From assembly GCF_004011505.1 (NCBI RefSeq), contig NZ_SAUN01000001.1, positions 9,203,501 through 9,267,500 of the forward strand: 64,000 nt of DNA, given 5' to 3'. This DNA comes from Nonomuraea polychroma (GTDB lineage Bacteria > Actinomycetota > Actinomycetes > Streptosporangiales > Streptosporangiaceae). The notes below the pieces were generated by a model. That model ran no database searches and had not been told where the DNA came from. It saw only the letters and a list, made by a program, of their open reading frames with translations. How positions within the stretch are numbered: position 1 is the stretch's first letter; the number at the start of each line of letters is the position of its first letter. Positions 51,155 to 59,214 of this stretch are shown here, one piece after another. The position numbers were made by a program, and so were the translations under genes.

Positions 51155-52453
51155 ATGAGATGGCGTGCCGTGATCGTCGCGTTTCTGATGACCTTCGCTG
51201 TCGGGGCGGGCGAAGCCCCCAGGGACTCCTACGAGATATGGCTGGTCGACCAGTCCGACACGAACGGCCTCGCCCACGGCGGCACCGTGTACGTCTACGA
51301 CGGCGACGACGTCACCAGACGCCTGTCCACCGCCCGGCCGACCGGAGCGATCGACCTCGGCGGCGCCACCTCCGCCCTGTGCCTGGCGAACACCGGCCGG
51401 AACCCGGTCCGGCCCCACATGATCGTGTTCAACAAGGCCGACACCCACGCGGCGCTCGCGTTCGTCGCCAGCGGCCACGTGGTGATCTTCGACGCCCCTT
51501 CCCGGCGCCCGCTCGCCTGCCTGTCCACCGAGGCCGGAGCGGGCGGCGCCCGGCAGGCGCACGCCCTGTGGCCGACCGAGGACGACCGCTACCTCATCAT
51601 CGCCAACCAGAACGGCAAGAAGCTGGAGCGGATCCGCACCGATTACGCCGCCGGCGCGTTCACGCAGGAGCCCGCGGCCACGCTGGACCTGGCCGGCTGC
51701 ACCACCCCCAGCGGTGCGCCCTGTCAGTCGCCGGACACCCGCCCCGACAACGCGCCGATCTGCCCCTTCATCGCCTCGGACAACGGCCCGGTCTTCGTCA
51801 GCCTCCGGGGCGGCGGCATGTTCGTCGTGGACTGGCGCGCCACGCCGATGACCATCGTGGCAGAGTACGACGGGGCTCACGTGCCGGCGAACGGCTGCGG
51901 CTTCATCGAAGCGAAGGGCGCCGTCTTCGGCGACGGGGGCGGCGGCACCCCTGCCAACCTCGACCAGTTCAGCGTTTTCCGGATGCCGCGTAGCGGCTAC
52001 TCCGCCTCCGACCCGCCGAACACGCCTCCGGTGGAGCGGCTCTTCGACGACGACGCGCCGGACCGGGACGCGCACGGCACCGCCGTCAGCGCCTGGGAAC
52101 GCCACGTCTGGGCGGGCGACCGCGACGGCAACGTGGCGGAGGTCTTCGACGGGCGCACCGGCGCCCGTGTCAACACGGTGCCGCTGACCTCGCCGTTCAG
52201 CGCCGACCCGACGGTGGACCTGTTCGCCGGCTCCCCCGACCGAGCGTGGTTGTTCGCGTCGACACGCGGACCGAATCCGCTCTCCGGCGACCCGCACTCC
52301 TCGCACGGCACCGACCCCGGTATGTTGATCATCCGCATGACGGACGAGGGCCGCACCGGTGAGATCCGCGGGCTGATCCCCATCACCAACGTCGACGCGG
52401 CCGGCGCCGAACGCGCCGACGCGCATGGCATCCGGGTACGGCGCGTGCGCTGA
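51155..52453 (+). CDS. Secreted beta-propeller-like protein
   Basis: About 432 residues from the ATG at 51155 after GGGGGA; a GTG at 51134 is possible. A signal peptide (MRWRAVIVAFLMTFAVGAGE) precedes repeated WD/YVTN-like blades: EIWLVDQSDTNG, VYVYDGDD, RYLIIANQNGKK, VFVSLRGGGMFVVDWR, HVWAGDRDGNVAEVFDGRTG. Cysteines in LCLANTG, LACLSTE, GCTTPSGAPCQ and ICPFIA probably form disulfides. It could bind a ligand or act as a lactonase-like enzyme; the family is not certain. Confidence 0.75.
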   Translation: MRWRAVIVAFLMTFAVGAGEAPRDSYEIWLVDQSDTNGLAHGGTVYVYDGDDVTRRLSTARPTGAIDLGGATSALCLANTGRNPVRPHMIVFNKADTHAALAFVASGHVVIFDAPSRRPLACLSTEAGAGGARQAHALWPTEDDRYLIIANQNGKKLERIRTDYAAGAFTQEPAATLDLAGCTTPSGAPCQSPDTRPDNAPICPFIASDNGPVFVSLRGGGMFVVDWRATPMTIVAEYDGAHVPANGCGFIEAKGAVFGDGGGGTPANLDQFSVFRMPRSGYSASDPPNTPPVERLFDDDAPDRDAHGTAVSAWERHVWAGDRDGNVAEVFDGRTGARVNTVPLTSPFSADPTVDLFAGSPDRAWLFASTRGPNPLSGDPHSSHGTDPGMLIIRMTDEGRTGEIRGLIPITNVDAAGAERADAHGIRVRRVR

Positions 52454-52647
52454 CATCTGGCATCATGCCCTGCCACCACGCGGTCACCGGCAGGGCTGGC
52501 CCGGCTTGAGGACCCACGCCCACAGCCGGGACGCCGGTCTCCGGGTAAGGGCGGGCGCCTCACCGGGAGGGCGTTGTGTGGCCGACACCGCGGGCAGGCG
52601 GCGTCGGCCGCTGGGCGGAAGGGGCTTCGGTGGGCTGCGCTGATCGA

Positions 52648-52830
52648 TCAGACGTCGCCGTGTTTGATCCTGTCGAGCAGGTGACGGTAGGCGGACGCCG
52701 ATATCACGAGCGGCTGGAGACTGACGTCTTTGGAGTCCCTGATGGCAACGTCGCCACTCTCGAGCAGGCGGACCTCGAGGCAGTTGCCGTTATGACCACA
52801 GAAGCTGGAGCGCTTCCACCCATGTTCCAT
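52648..52830 (-). CDS. DUF397-domain protein
   Basis: About 60 residues from the ATG at 52828-52830; the short extension to 52860 is less likely. It is a full DUF397 domain (WKRSSFCGHNGNCLEVRLLE, VAIRDSKD). DUF397 proteins are usually encoded right behind XRE/DUF5753 regulators in actinomycetes, as here with a 26-bp gap, and the pair often controls development or antibiotic production (for example the WhiJ-like and BldB-linked systems). Confidence 0.92.
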   Translation of the reverse strand: MEHGWKRSSFCGHNGNCLEVRLLESGDVAIRDSKDVSLQPLVISASAYRHLLDRIKHGDV

Positions 52831-52856
52831 GTGTGGAAAGCGTAGTGGACTCCGCA

Positions 52857-53717
52857 TCAAGAACGAGCCAGGTTGGCGACAAATTCACGTGAAACGGCGG
52901 GCGCGAGCGCGGAACCCGCGAGCTGCTCGAACGTCTTTTCATAATAGACAGACTGCTGCTCGTCCAGCAAAAATTGGGTGGCGACATTACCGTCGATATA
53001 GACCAGGCACTGTTCCAGCGGGTCGCCTTCATCCAGATTCAGCAGGGTAAAGGACTCTCCGATTATGCTGCGAGACTGCGCCAAGGGAACGACCTGAAGC
53101 GTTACGTTAGGCAACTCGGAAAAGTCTACCAGCTTCCTCATTTGTTCGGACATGATAGCCGGACTACCGACCGTCCGCAACAATACGGCTTCGTCCAATA
53201 TCATCCATATTCGAGATGATTCAGGCGGAAAAAAACGTTTTTGGCGTTTCATCCGAATGGAGACGCGCTCTTCGATCTGGCGCGGCGTCAGCGTCGGATC
53301 GACCGCCCGCCAGCTCGTGATGAGATGCCGCGCGTACGCCTCCGTCTGCGCGACGCCGGGCACGACGTTGATCTCCCACTGCCGGATGGACTCGGCTATC
53401 GCCTCCACGCTCATGAACGTCAGGAACTCCCGCGTCCCATCGGTATAAGCCCGCCAGGAGTGCGGCGTCTGGGTCTGCCTGGCCAGCGAGAGGAGGCGCT
53501 CCCGTCGGCCAGGCGTGGCATCGTAGAGATCAAGCAGGAGTTCGATGTCGCCTTCGGACACGCTGATCCGGGCATTCTCTATCCGGCTGATCTTGGACGG
53601 TGACCAGCCCAGACGATCTTTGATGTCGTCACCCGTGAGGGACGCTCGCTCCCTCAAGTAGCGAAGCTCCCGCGCCAGGATGCGACGTTGCACAGGAGGA
53701 GGAGATGCATCGCTCAC
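52857..53717 (-). CDS. XRE helix-turn-helix / DUF5753 regulator
   Basis: About 286 residues from a GTG at 53715-53717. The N-terminal helix-turn-helix (LARELRYLRERASLTGDDIK, DRLGWSPSKISRIENARISV) is followed by a DUF5753 domain (QWEINVVPGVAQTEAYARHL, EERVSIRMKRQKRFF, LPNVTLQVVPLAQS). This is the usual WhiJ-type architecture. The DUF397 partner is downstream, and a perfect inverted repeat with 16-bp arms sits 69 bp upstream of the start, the likely operator. It is divergent from the DUF6292-like gene. Confidence 0.92.
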   Translation of the reverse strand: MSDASPPPVQRRILARELRYLRERASLTGDDIKDRLGWSPSKISRIENARISVSEGDIELLLDLYDATPGRRERLLSLARQTQTPHSWRAYTDGTREFLTFMSVEAIAESIRQWEINVVPGVAQTEAYARHLITSWRAVDPTLTPRQIEERVSIRMKRQKRFFPPESSRIWMILDEAVLLRTVGSPAIMSEQMRKLVDFSELPNVTLQVVPLAQSRSIIGESFTLLNLDEGDPLEQCLVYIDGNVATQFLLDEQQSVYYEKTFEQLAGSALAPAVSREFVANLARS

Positions 53718-53785
53718 GGCATATATCCCAAATGTCTCTGATGCCCCGCTCTTGCCTTGATCACTCCAGCTATTGAGCCACAGAA

Positions 53786-53819
53786 GTAAGGCTGCATGCA
53801 AGATTGCATGCAGCCTTAC
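53786..53819. promoter_or_regulatory. Perfect palindrome with 16-bp arms between XRE and DUF6292-like genes
   Basis: The arm GTAAGGCTGCATGCAA and its exact complement are separated by only GA. Each arm contains the smaller palindrome TGCATGCA. Located between two divergent starts, it suits an operator for a dimer or tetramer of the XRE regulator. As RNA it would also form a long hairpin in the 5' leader of one transcript. Confidence 0.75.
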
Positions 53820-53852
53820 CATACTCCACTATGGTCATTGGGGAGGCGTCGA

Positions 53853-54563
53853 ATGGTCGAGCGGGCAACGCACACCCAGGGCTTGATGGAGAAGCCCACG
53901 GGCCGATCATCGCCAGGAGCGGGCCTCCTTCGGGCTTGTGCAACGTCGATGGGAGCCTCTCATGTGCTTGATCAGCACGAGCAAGCCGACGCCAGCGCGC
54001 ACCCATGCCCTTCCCGGCTCATGGGATGGAGTAGCCGGCCGATGGGCTCGGATGTGGTGACCTCCGGCGGCATCTGGCGCGTGGACTGGCAGGAACTGCA
54101 CGTCGGCTACCTGCACGACGTCTACCTCGCACTGGTTCGCCGGGAGATCCAGCCGAGCACGCACTGGATCACGGAGTTCATCCCGCGCTCTGCCACGATC
54201 GTGCTCGAGGAGCCCGGCCTCGCCGAGGACTCCGTTCTCGCCCTGGCGTGGGACGAGGAGACCGGCTGGAGGTTCGGGATGTTCGCGCAGGGCGATGCGC
54301 ACTGCCCGACCCTGCTCAGGCAGCAGCGCTACATCTGCGGCGACGTGCTGCCCGACCCCGCAGAGGTGGGCGACACGGTGCTGGCCGTCGTCGGGGAGCT
54401 GCGCCGTCCGCGGCGGTGGTGGCAGGCACGAGGGTCCGAGCGCCGCTGGGGCTGGCCGTATCCGCCCTCCTATCGTTCCTATCGCGACGTGCGCGACGGC
54501 TTCGACGATCGCCTGCGGGCCCACCTGCCGCCGGACGACCCGACCCGGGCGCCGGCCGCCTAG
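53853..54563 (+). CDS. DUF6292-like protein
   Basis: About 236 residues from the ATG at 53853, seven bases after a GGGAGG ribosome binding site; later ATGs at 54021 and 54042 would give 180- and 173-residue products. The recognisable part is C-terminal: YLHDVYLALVRREIQPSTHW, ALAWDEETGWRFGMF, GDVLPDPAEVGDTV, resembling DUF6292. The N-terminal 75 residues are unstructured-looking. Function unknown. DUF6292 genes commonly sit near XRE/DUF397 pairs, and the palindrome upstream could control it. Confidence 0.65.
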   Translation: MVERATHTQGLMEKPTGRSSPGAGLLRACATSMGASHVLDQHEQADASAHPCPSRLMGWSSRPMGSDVVTSGGIWRVDWQELHVGYLHDVYLALVRREIQPSTHWITEFIPRSATIVLEEPGLAEDSVLALAWDEETGWRFGMFAQGDAHCPTLLRQQRYICGDVLPDPAEVGDTVLAVVGELRRPRRWWQARGSERRWGWPYPPSYRSYRDVRDGFDDRLRAHLPPDDPTRAPAA

Positions 54564-54909
54564 TCTTCACATCCTCGCGGCCGCCACGATCACTCCAGGA
54601 ACAGCGTTGGCGCAGGCCGAGCCCCATCCACGGACCCTTGGCACCAGGTGCCACACATCCTGCGGAGGATCCGGCCTCCTCGATTCCCGCGACGCGGTGG
54701 GATGTCACCGCTTTCGCGGGCCCCCAGCGGCCAGCGGCCAGCGGCCAGCGGCGAGCGGGACTGGGTCCGGGACGCGGCCGAGGCCGCCAAGTACTACGAC
54801 CGTATCTCCAAAGGCTGGGACCGCTACGGCGGCATCGCTGTCCCCCCGCCCCTGAAATTGAGTAGGGCATACTCATGCGTTTCCGGCGGGCCCGTATGAC
54901 GGTGGCGGC
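54564..54909. other. Intergenic region with a 7-bp tandem repeat
   Basis: No confident gene. One plus-strand frame ends with AAEAAKYYDRISKGWDRYGG followed by IAVPPPLK, which looks protein-like, but the frame has no start or ribosome binding site and I know no family. The repeat at 54726-54760 lies in its 5' part. Confidence 0.3.
54726..54760 (+). repeat. 7-bp tandem repeat
   Basis: AGCGGCC occurs three times exactly, followed by the variants AGCGGCG and AGCGGGA, five units in all. Units of seven would shift any reading frame through them on copy-number change. Confidence 0.75.
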
Positions 54910-56043
54910 ATGCTCGCGTTACGTGCTCGCCGCCTCTTCGACGGCCGGGAAATGCACCACGACCGCGTGGTGCTCGTCGAGAACGGGCGCGTCGCCGACG
55001 TCACCGGCGACGGGCCCGAGGCGATCGACCTGGGTGATGCCACGCTGCTGCCCGGGCTGATCGACTGCCACGTCCACCTGGCCTTCGACGCCGGCCTCGA
55101 CGTTGTGGGAACGCTGGAGCAGCCGGGTCTCGCCGAGCGTATGCGGTCGGCGGCCCGGCAGCACCTGGCGGCCGGCGTGACCACGGTGCGCGACCTGGGC
55201 GACCGGGACTACCTGGCGTTGGGACTCGGGCTGGGGCTCGACGGGCCGGAGATCCTGTCCGCGGGGCCGCCGATCACCACGCCCAAGGGGCATTGCTGGT
55301 TCCTGGGCGGCGAGGCGGCGGGCGAACAAGGGGTGCGCGAGGCTGTGCGGCAGCGGGCGTCGCATGGCGTACACGTGATCAAGATGATGGTGACCGGCGG
55401 CGAGATGACCGCCGGTTCCCACTCGCACGTGCTCCAGTACGGCCCCGCCGAGCTGAAGGCGGCGGCCGACGAGGCGCACGCGCATGGTCTGCCGATCACC
55501 GGACACGCGCACTGCGCGGAAGGGGTGGCGCAGGCGCTGGAGGCCGGGTTCGACTCGATCGAGCACTGCGGGTTCTTCACCGAGGACTCCTTCGAGGTGG
55601 ACTACGGGCTGATCGCCCGGCTGGCCGCCGCCGACGTCGTCGTGTCCCTCACGGCCGGGATGGCGCCGAGCCCCGTGCCGCCACCACCGCGCATCCAGCA
55701 ACGGATGGCCGGCATGGCCGAGGCGCTGCGCGCCTTCTATGCCGCCGGGGTGGATTTCGTCATCGGGACGGACGCGGGGATCGGGCCGCCCAAACCGCAC
55801 GGGGTGCTGCCGTACGGGGCTGAGATGCTGGTCGAGCAGGGGTACGCGGCCATCGACGTGCTGCGGTCGATCACGTCGGTCGCGGCGCGGGCCTGCCGGG
55901 TGAACGAGCGCAAGGGCATGATCGCGCCCGGGTTCGACGCCGACCTGCTGGCCGTGGCGGGCGACCCGCTGGCCGACATCACCGCGCTGCGGCGTCCGCA
56001 GGCGGTCTACCGGATGGGGCGTCTCGTCACCCAGGCCGTCTAG
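54910..56043 (+). CDS. Amidohydrolase-family protein
   Basis: A 377-residue metal-dependent hydrolase. The metal motif HVHL (about 52-55) follows LLPGLIDC. Further ligands are K/H-containing VIKMMVTGGEMTAGSHSHVL, HAHCAEGVAQALEAGFDSIE (with HC) and the aspartate in VIGTDAGIG. The C-terminal beta-sandwich ends GMIAPGFDADLLAVAGDPLA. This resembles imidazolonepropionase/prolidase-like (Sgx-type) amidohydrolases that cut dipeptide or ring amides; the substrate is unknown. It is cytoplasmic. Confidence 0.88.
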   Translation: MLALRARRLFDGREMHHDRVVLVENGRVADVTGDGPEAIDLGDATLLPGLIDCHVHLAFDAGLDVVGTLEQPGLAERMRSAARQHLAAGVTTVRDLGDRDYLALGLGLGLDGPEILSAGPPITTPKGHCWFLGGEAAGEQGVREAVRQRASHGVHVIKMMVTGGEMTAGSHSHVLQYGPAELKAAADEAHAHGLPITGHAHCAEGVAQALEAGFDSIEHCGFFTEDSFEVDYGLIARLAAADVVVSLTAGMAPSPVPPPPRIQQRMAGMAEALRAFYAAGVDFVIGTDAGIGPPKPHGVLPYGAEMLVEQGYAAIDVLRSITSVAARACRVNERKGMIAPGFDADLLAVAGDPLADITALRRPQAVYRMGRLVTQAV

Positions 56044-56149
56044 CAGGCCGGGCGCGCAGGCCACGAGCCTGGTGCGCTCAGGGTGGCGGGCATCGCATGG
56101 TCGCCGCGCAGCGGCCTGCCACCCCTTCGGCCCCCGAACTGCCGCGGCC

Positions 56150-56383
56150 TCATGTCCTCCAGGAGCGGATGGCCGCCGGCTCCGCGATGCGGGCGACCGT
56201 GACCCAGGCGGGCGGGAGAGCAGGTCGTGCTCGGGCGGCTCGGTCCCGGTGTCACGCAGCAGCGCCAGGTATGCGGGCAGCTCCCGGCGCTGCGCGTCCT
56301 CGTATGCGCTCAGCAGCGTCACGACAGCAGTGGCGTCCTCCGGCGTCTATCGCCGCGCGAACCGTGTCCCCGACGTTCGTCAT
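56150..56383 (-). pseudogene. Frameshifted remnant of an unidentified gene
   Basis: The reverse strand starts MTNVGDTVRAAIDA, loses the frame by one base near 56340, continues in the next frame as DATAVVTLLSAYEDAQRREL then PAYLALLRDTGTEPPEHDLL, and shifts again near 56215 to AWVTVARIAEPAAIRSWRT before a stop at 56150-56152. Smooth protein-like sequence in three successive frames is better explained by a decayed gene than by chance. The family is not recognised. The remaining 460-bp gap between amidohydrolase and enolase holds nothing else. Confidence 0.5.
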
Positions 56384-56504
56384 GTCCCCCGGCACAGGGC
56401 CGCCCACCGACAATCCGTCGCCAAGTGAGCTGGATTTGCCCTTTGTGTACGGGAAAGCCCATGACACCGTCGAAAACGACCGAGACGCACCCTCAGGAGG
56501 AGCC

Positions 56505-57779
56505 TTGTGCGCGTTCCACATCATCGACCTGCGCGCCACGCAGATCCTGGACTCGCGCGGCCGCCCCACCCTGTCGGTCACGCTCACCCTGGCGGGCGGC
56601 GCGACCGGCTGGGCCGGGGTGCCCTCCGGCGCTTCCACCGGCTCGAAGGAGGCGGTCGAGCTACGTGACGGCGACATGAGCCGGTACGGCGGCGCGGGCG
56701 TGACCAAGGCGGCGGCCGGCATCACCGGCTCCATCTTCCACCGGCTGAAGGGCCGGCCGTGGCATTCGCTGGCCGACGTCGACCAGGCTCTGATCGAGCT
56801 GGACGGCACCGCCGCCAAGAGCCGGCTCGGCGGCAACGCCACCGTAGGGGTGTCGATGGCCACCGCGCGGGCCGTGGCCGCCTCCCAGGGGCAGCAGTTG
56901 TGGGAGTTCCTCACCCCGTACACCGTCCGCCCGCGGCTGCCGGTGCCGCACTTCAACCTGGTCAGCGGCGGCCTGCACGCCTCCAATCAGCTCGACTTCC
57001 AGGAATTCATGATCGCCCCGATCGGTGCCCCCTCCATGGCCGAGGCCGTACGGGCCGGGGCGGAGATCTACGCCGTCCTGCACGGGAACCTGGCGGCGGC
57101 CGGACGGCCGACCGGGCAGGGCGACGACGGCGGTCTCGCGCCCGACTTCACGCACCCGCGCGAGGTGCTGGCCGCGCTGGTGGAGGCCATTGACGGCGCC
57201 GGCTACACGCCCGGCCTCGACCAGGTGGCCATCGCGCTGGACCCGGCCGCCTCCCGGTTTCGCCGCGGCGACGGCGCGTACCAGGTGGCGGACGAGCGCC
57301 TGTCCACTCTGGAGCTGATCGAGCTCTACGAGGAGCTCGCCGCTGACTACCCGATCTGGAGCATCGAGGACGGCCTGGCCGAGGACGACACCGAGGGCTG
57401 GCGGCAGCTGACCGACCGGCTCGGCGAGCGGCTGCAGCTGGTCGGCGACGACGTGTTCGTCACGAACCCCACCGTCATCGAGCAGGGCATCGCCGCGCGG
57501 ATCGCCAACGCCGCGCTCATCAAGGTCGACCAGGTCGGCACCGTGACGGAGACGTTGCAGGCGATGGAGGTGTGCCGCAAGCACGACTACGCGCGGATGG
57601 TCTCGCACCGCGCCGGCGAGACCGTGGACGACTTCATCGCCGAGCTGGCGGTGGCCAGCGGATGCGGGCAGTTCAAGTCGGGCGCGCCGGCGCGCGGGGA
57701 ACGGGTGATCAAGTACAACCGGCTCATGCACATCGCCGCCCAGCGGCCCGATCTGCCGTACGGGCTGGGCGAAGGGTGA
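56505..57779 (+). CDS. eno: Enolase (phosphopyruvate hydratase), probably a paralogue
   Basis: About 424 residues read from a TTG at 56505 that follows AGGAGG by 4 nt; the frame is open far upstream without similarity. Enolase features are intact: ATQILDSRGRPTLSVTLTLA, SGASTGSKEAVELRDGD, the HASNQLDFQEFMIAPIG loop, metal ligands in ALDPAAS, WSIEDGLAEDD and VGDDVFVT, catalytic lysine in LIKVDQVGT, and SHRAGETVDD. It converts 2-phosphoglycerate to phosphoenolpyruvate. The flanking genes are not the cell-division neighbours usual for the housekeeping gene, so it is probably a second copy. Confidence 0.9.
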   Translation: MCAFHIIDLRATQILDSRGRPTLSVTLTLAGGATGWAGVPSGASTGSKEAVELRDGDMSRYGGAGVTKAAAGITGSIFHRLKGRPWHSLADVDQALIELDGTAAKSRLGGNATVGVSMATARAVAASQGQQLWEFLTPYTVRPRLPVPHFNLVSGGLHASNQLDFQEFMIAPIGAPSMAEAVRAGAEIYAVLHGNLAAAGRPTGQGDDGGLAPDFTHPREVLAALVEAIDGAGYTPGLDQVAIALDPAASRFRRGDGAYQVADERLSTLELIELYEELAADYPIWSIEDGLAEDDTEGWRQLTDRLGERLQLVGDDVFVTNPTVIEQGIAARIANAALIKVDQVGTVTETLQAMEVCRKHDYARMVSHRAGETVDDFIAELAVASGCGQFKSGAPARGERVIKYNRLMHIAAQRPDLPYGLGEG

Positions 57780-57821
57780 GGGCGGGTGGCCGATGATCGT
57801 TCACCGGCCACCCCGCGCGGG

Positions 57822-58292
57822 TCAGCCCGCGGCGGCCTTCTCCAGGGCCTGGACGTCGATCTTCTGCATGCCCAGCATGGCCTGCATGGCACGCTGCGCC
57901 CTGGCCGGGTCGGGGTCGCTCAGCAGCTCGCTGAGGCGGCGCGGGATGATCTGCCAGGACAGGCCCCACCTGTCCTTCAGCCAGCCGCACCGCGACTCCT
58001 CGCCGCGGTCGGTGAGCTTGGCCCACAGCTCGTCGACCTCCTCCTGCGACTCGCAGTCGACGTACAGCGAGACGGCCTCGTTGAACGTGAACTGCGGGCC
58101 GCCGTTCAGCGCGATGAACCGCTGGCCGGCCAGCTCGAAGGTGACGATCATCGCCGTGCCCGCCGGGCCCGGCGCGCCCTCCGGGTAGCGCTGGACCTCC
58201 AGGATGCGGGAGTCGGCGAAGAGCGAGGTGTAGAACTGCGCGGCCTCCTCGGCCTGGTTGTCGAACCAGAGGTACGTGGTGATCTTCTGCAT
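57822..58292 (-). CDS. VOC-family protein, PhnB-like
   Basis: About 156 residues from the ATG at 58290-58292 after GAAGGGAT. The sequence TYLWFDNQAEEAAQFYTSLF, then FIALNGGPQFTFNEAVSLYV, SQEEVDELWAKLTDRGE and CGWLKDRWGLSWQIIPRRL, matches the PhnB/3-demethylubiquinone-9 methyltransferase-like subgroup of VOC proteins. The enzymatic role is unknown. It lies between enolase (convergent) and patatin (divergent) genes. Confidence 0.9.
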   Translation of the reverse strand: MQKITTYLWFDNQAEEAAQFYTSLFADSRILEVQRYPEGAPGPAGTAMIVTFELAGQRFIALNGGPQFTFNEAVSLYVDCESQEEVDELWAKLTDRGEESRCGWLKDRWGLSWQIIPRRLSELLSDPDPARAQRAMQAMLGMQKIDVQALEKAAAG

Positions 58293-58394
58293 GACGCGAT
58301 CCCTTCGACTAGCGTGAATCTGCTCTCTCATCAATCGCGTCGAACGTGTCCCCGCCGGATCGACACGGCCGCGGGGAAATTTTTTGGAGGATCG

Positions 58395-59213
58395 ATGGCC
58401 AAGCGGGCGCTGGTATTAGGGGGCGGCGGGGTCGCCGGGATCGCCTGGACCACGGGCGTGCTGGCCGCTCTCGCCGACGGCGGTGTGGATGTCACGACGG
58501 CCGACCGGATCGTCGGCACGTCGGCGGGCGCGGCGGTGGGCGCCCAGATCACCAGCGGCGTGCCGCTCCCCGAGTTGCTCGCGCGGCAGACGGATCCGGC
58601 GCTGCAGACGCCCGAGTTGCCGAGCGGGGTGGACATGGACGAGCTGTGGGCGGCGTTCCAGACGATCTACGAGAGCACGCCCGATCCGGCCGAGCAGCGG
58701 CGCAGGCTCGGGGAGCTGGCGCTGGGCGCGTCCACGGTCAGCGAGGCCAGGCGGCGGGCGGTCATCGAGGCCAGGCTGCCCGAGCACCGGTGGCCCGAGC
58801 GCGATCTGATGATCGTGGCGGTGGACGCGCGCACCGGCGAGCCGCGCCTCTTCACGCCCGGCTCCGGGGTGGAGCTGGTGGACGCGGTGGCGGCCAGTTG
58901 CGCGGTGCCGGGGGTGTGGCCGTGCGTGCGCATCGACGGGGTGCCGTACACGGACGGCGGCGTGCGCTCCATCACCAACGCCGACCTCGCCACCGGGTTC
59001 GAGCGGGTGCTGGTGCTGGCGCCGATGCCCGACCTGGGCGAGCCTTCCTGGGCCGGGCTCGGCGGCGCGGTCGAGGTGATCGAGCCCGACGAGGCCTCGC
59101 TGGCCGCCTTCGGGGCCGACCCGCTCGCCCCCGAAGTACGCACGCCCAGCGCCCAGGCCGGCTACGCCCAGGGGCGCGCCGCCACCGATCGGGTGGCGGC
59201 GCTCTGGGCGTGA
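58395..59213 (+). CDS. Patatin-like phospholipase
   Basis: About 272 residues from the ATG at 58395 after TGGAGG. Oxyanion glycines are in LVLGGGGVAGIAW, the nucleophile in GTSAGAAVG (about 42-50), and the aspartate of the dyad in YTDGGVRSITNADL. Patatins are serine-aspartate lipid acyl hydrolases; no signal peptide is present, so it acts inside the cell or at the membrane. Its stop is only one base from the stop of the convergent xylanase gene. Confidence 0.9.
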   Translation: MAKRALVLGGGGVAGIAWTTGVLAALADGGVDVTTADRIVGTSAGAAVGAQITSGVPLPELLARQTDPALQTPELPSGVDMDELWAAFQTIYESTPDPAEQRRRLGELALGASTVSEARRRAVIEARLPEHRWPERDLMIVAVDARTGEPRLFTPGSGVELVDAVAASCAVPGVWPCVRIDGVPYTDGGVRSITNADLATGFERVLVLAPMPDLGEPSWAGLGGAVEVIEPDEASLAAFGADPLAPEVRTPSAQAGYAQGRAATDRVAALWA

Positions 59214-59214
59214 G

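Noticed and set aside
54726..54760. Tandem repeat as a CRISPR array
   Set aside because: Seven-base units without spacers and no cas genes; it is a simple-sequence repeat.
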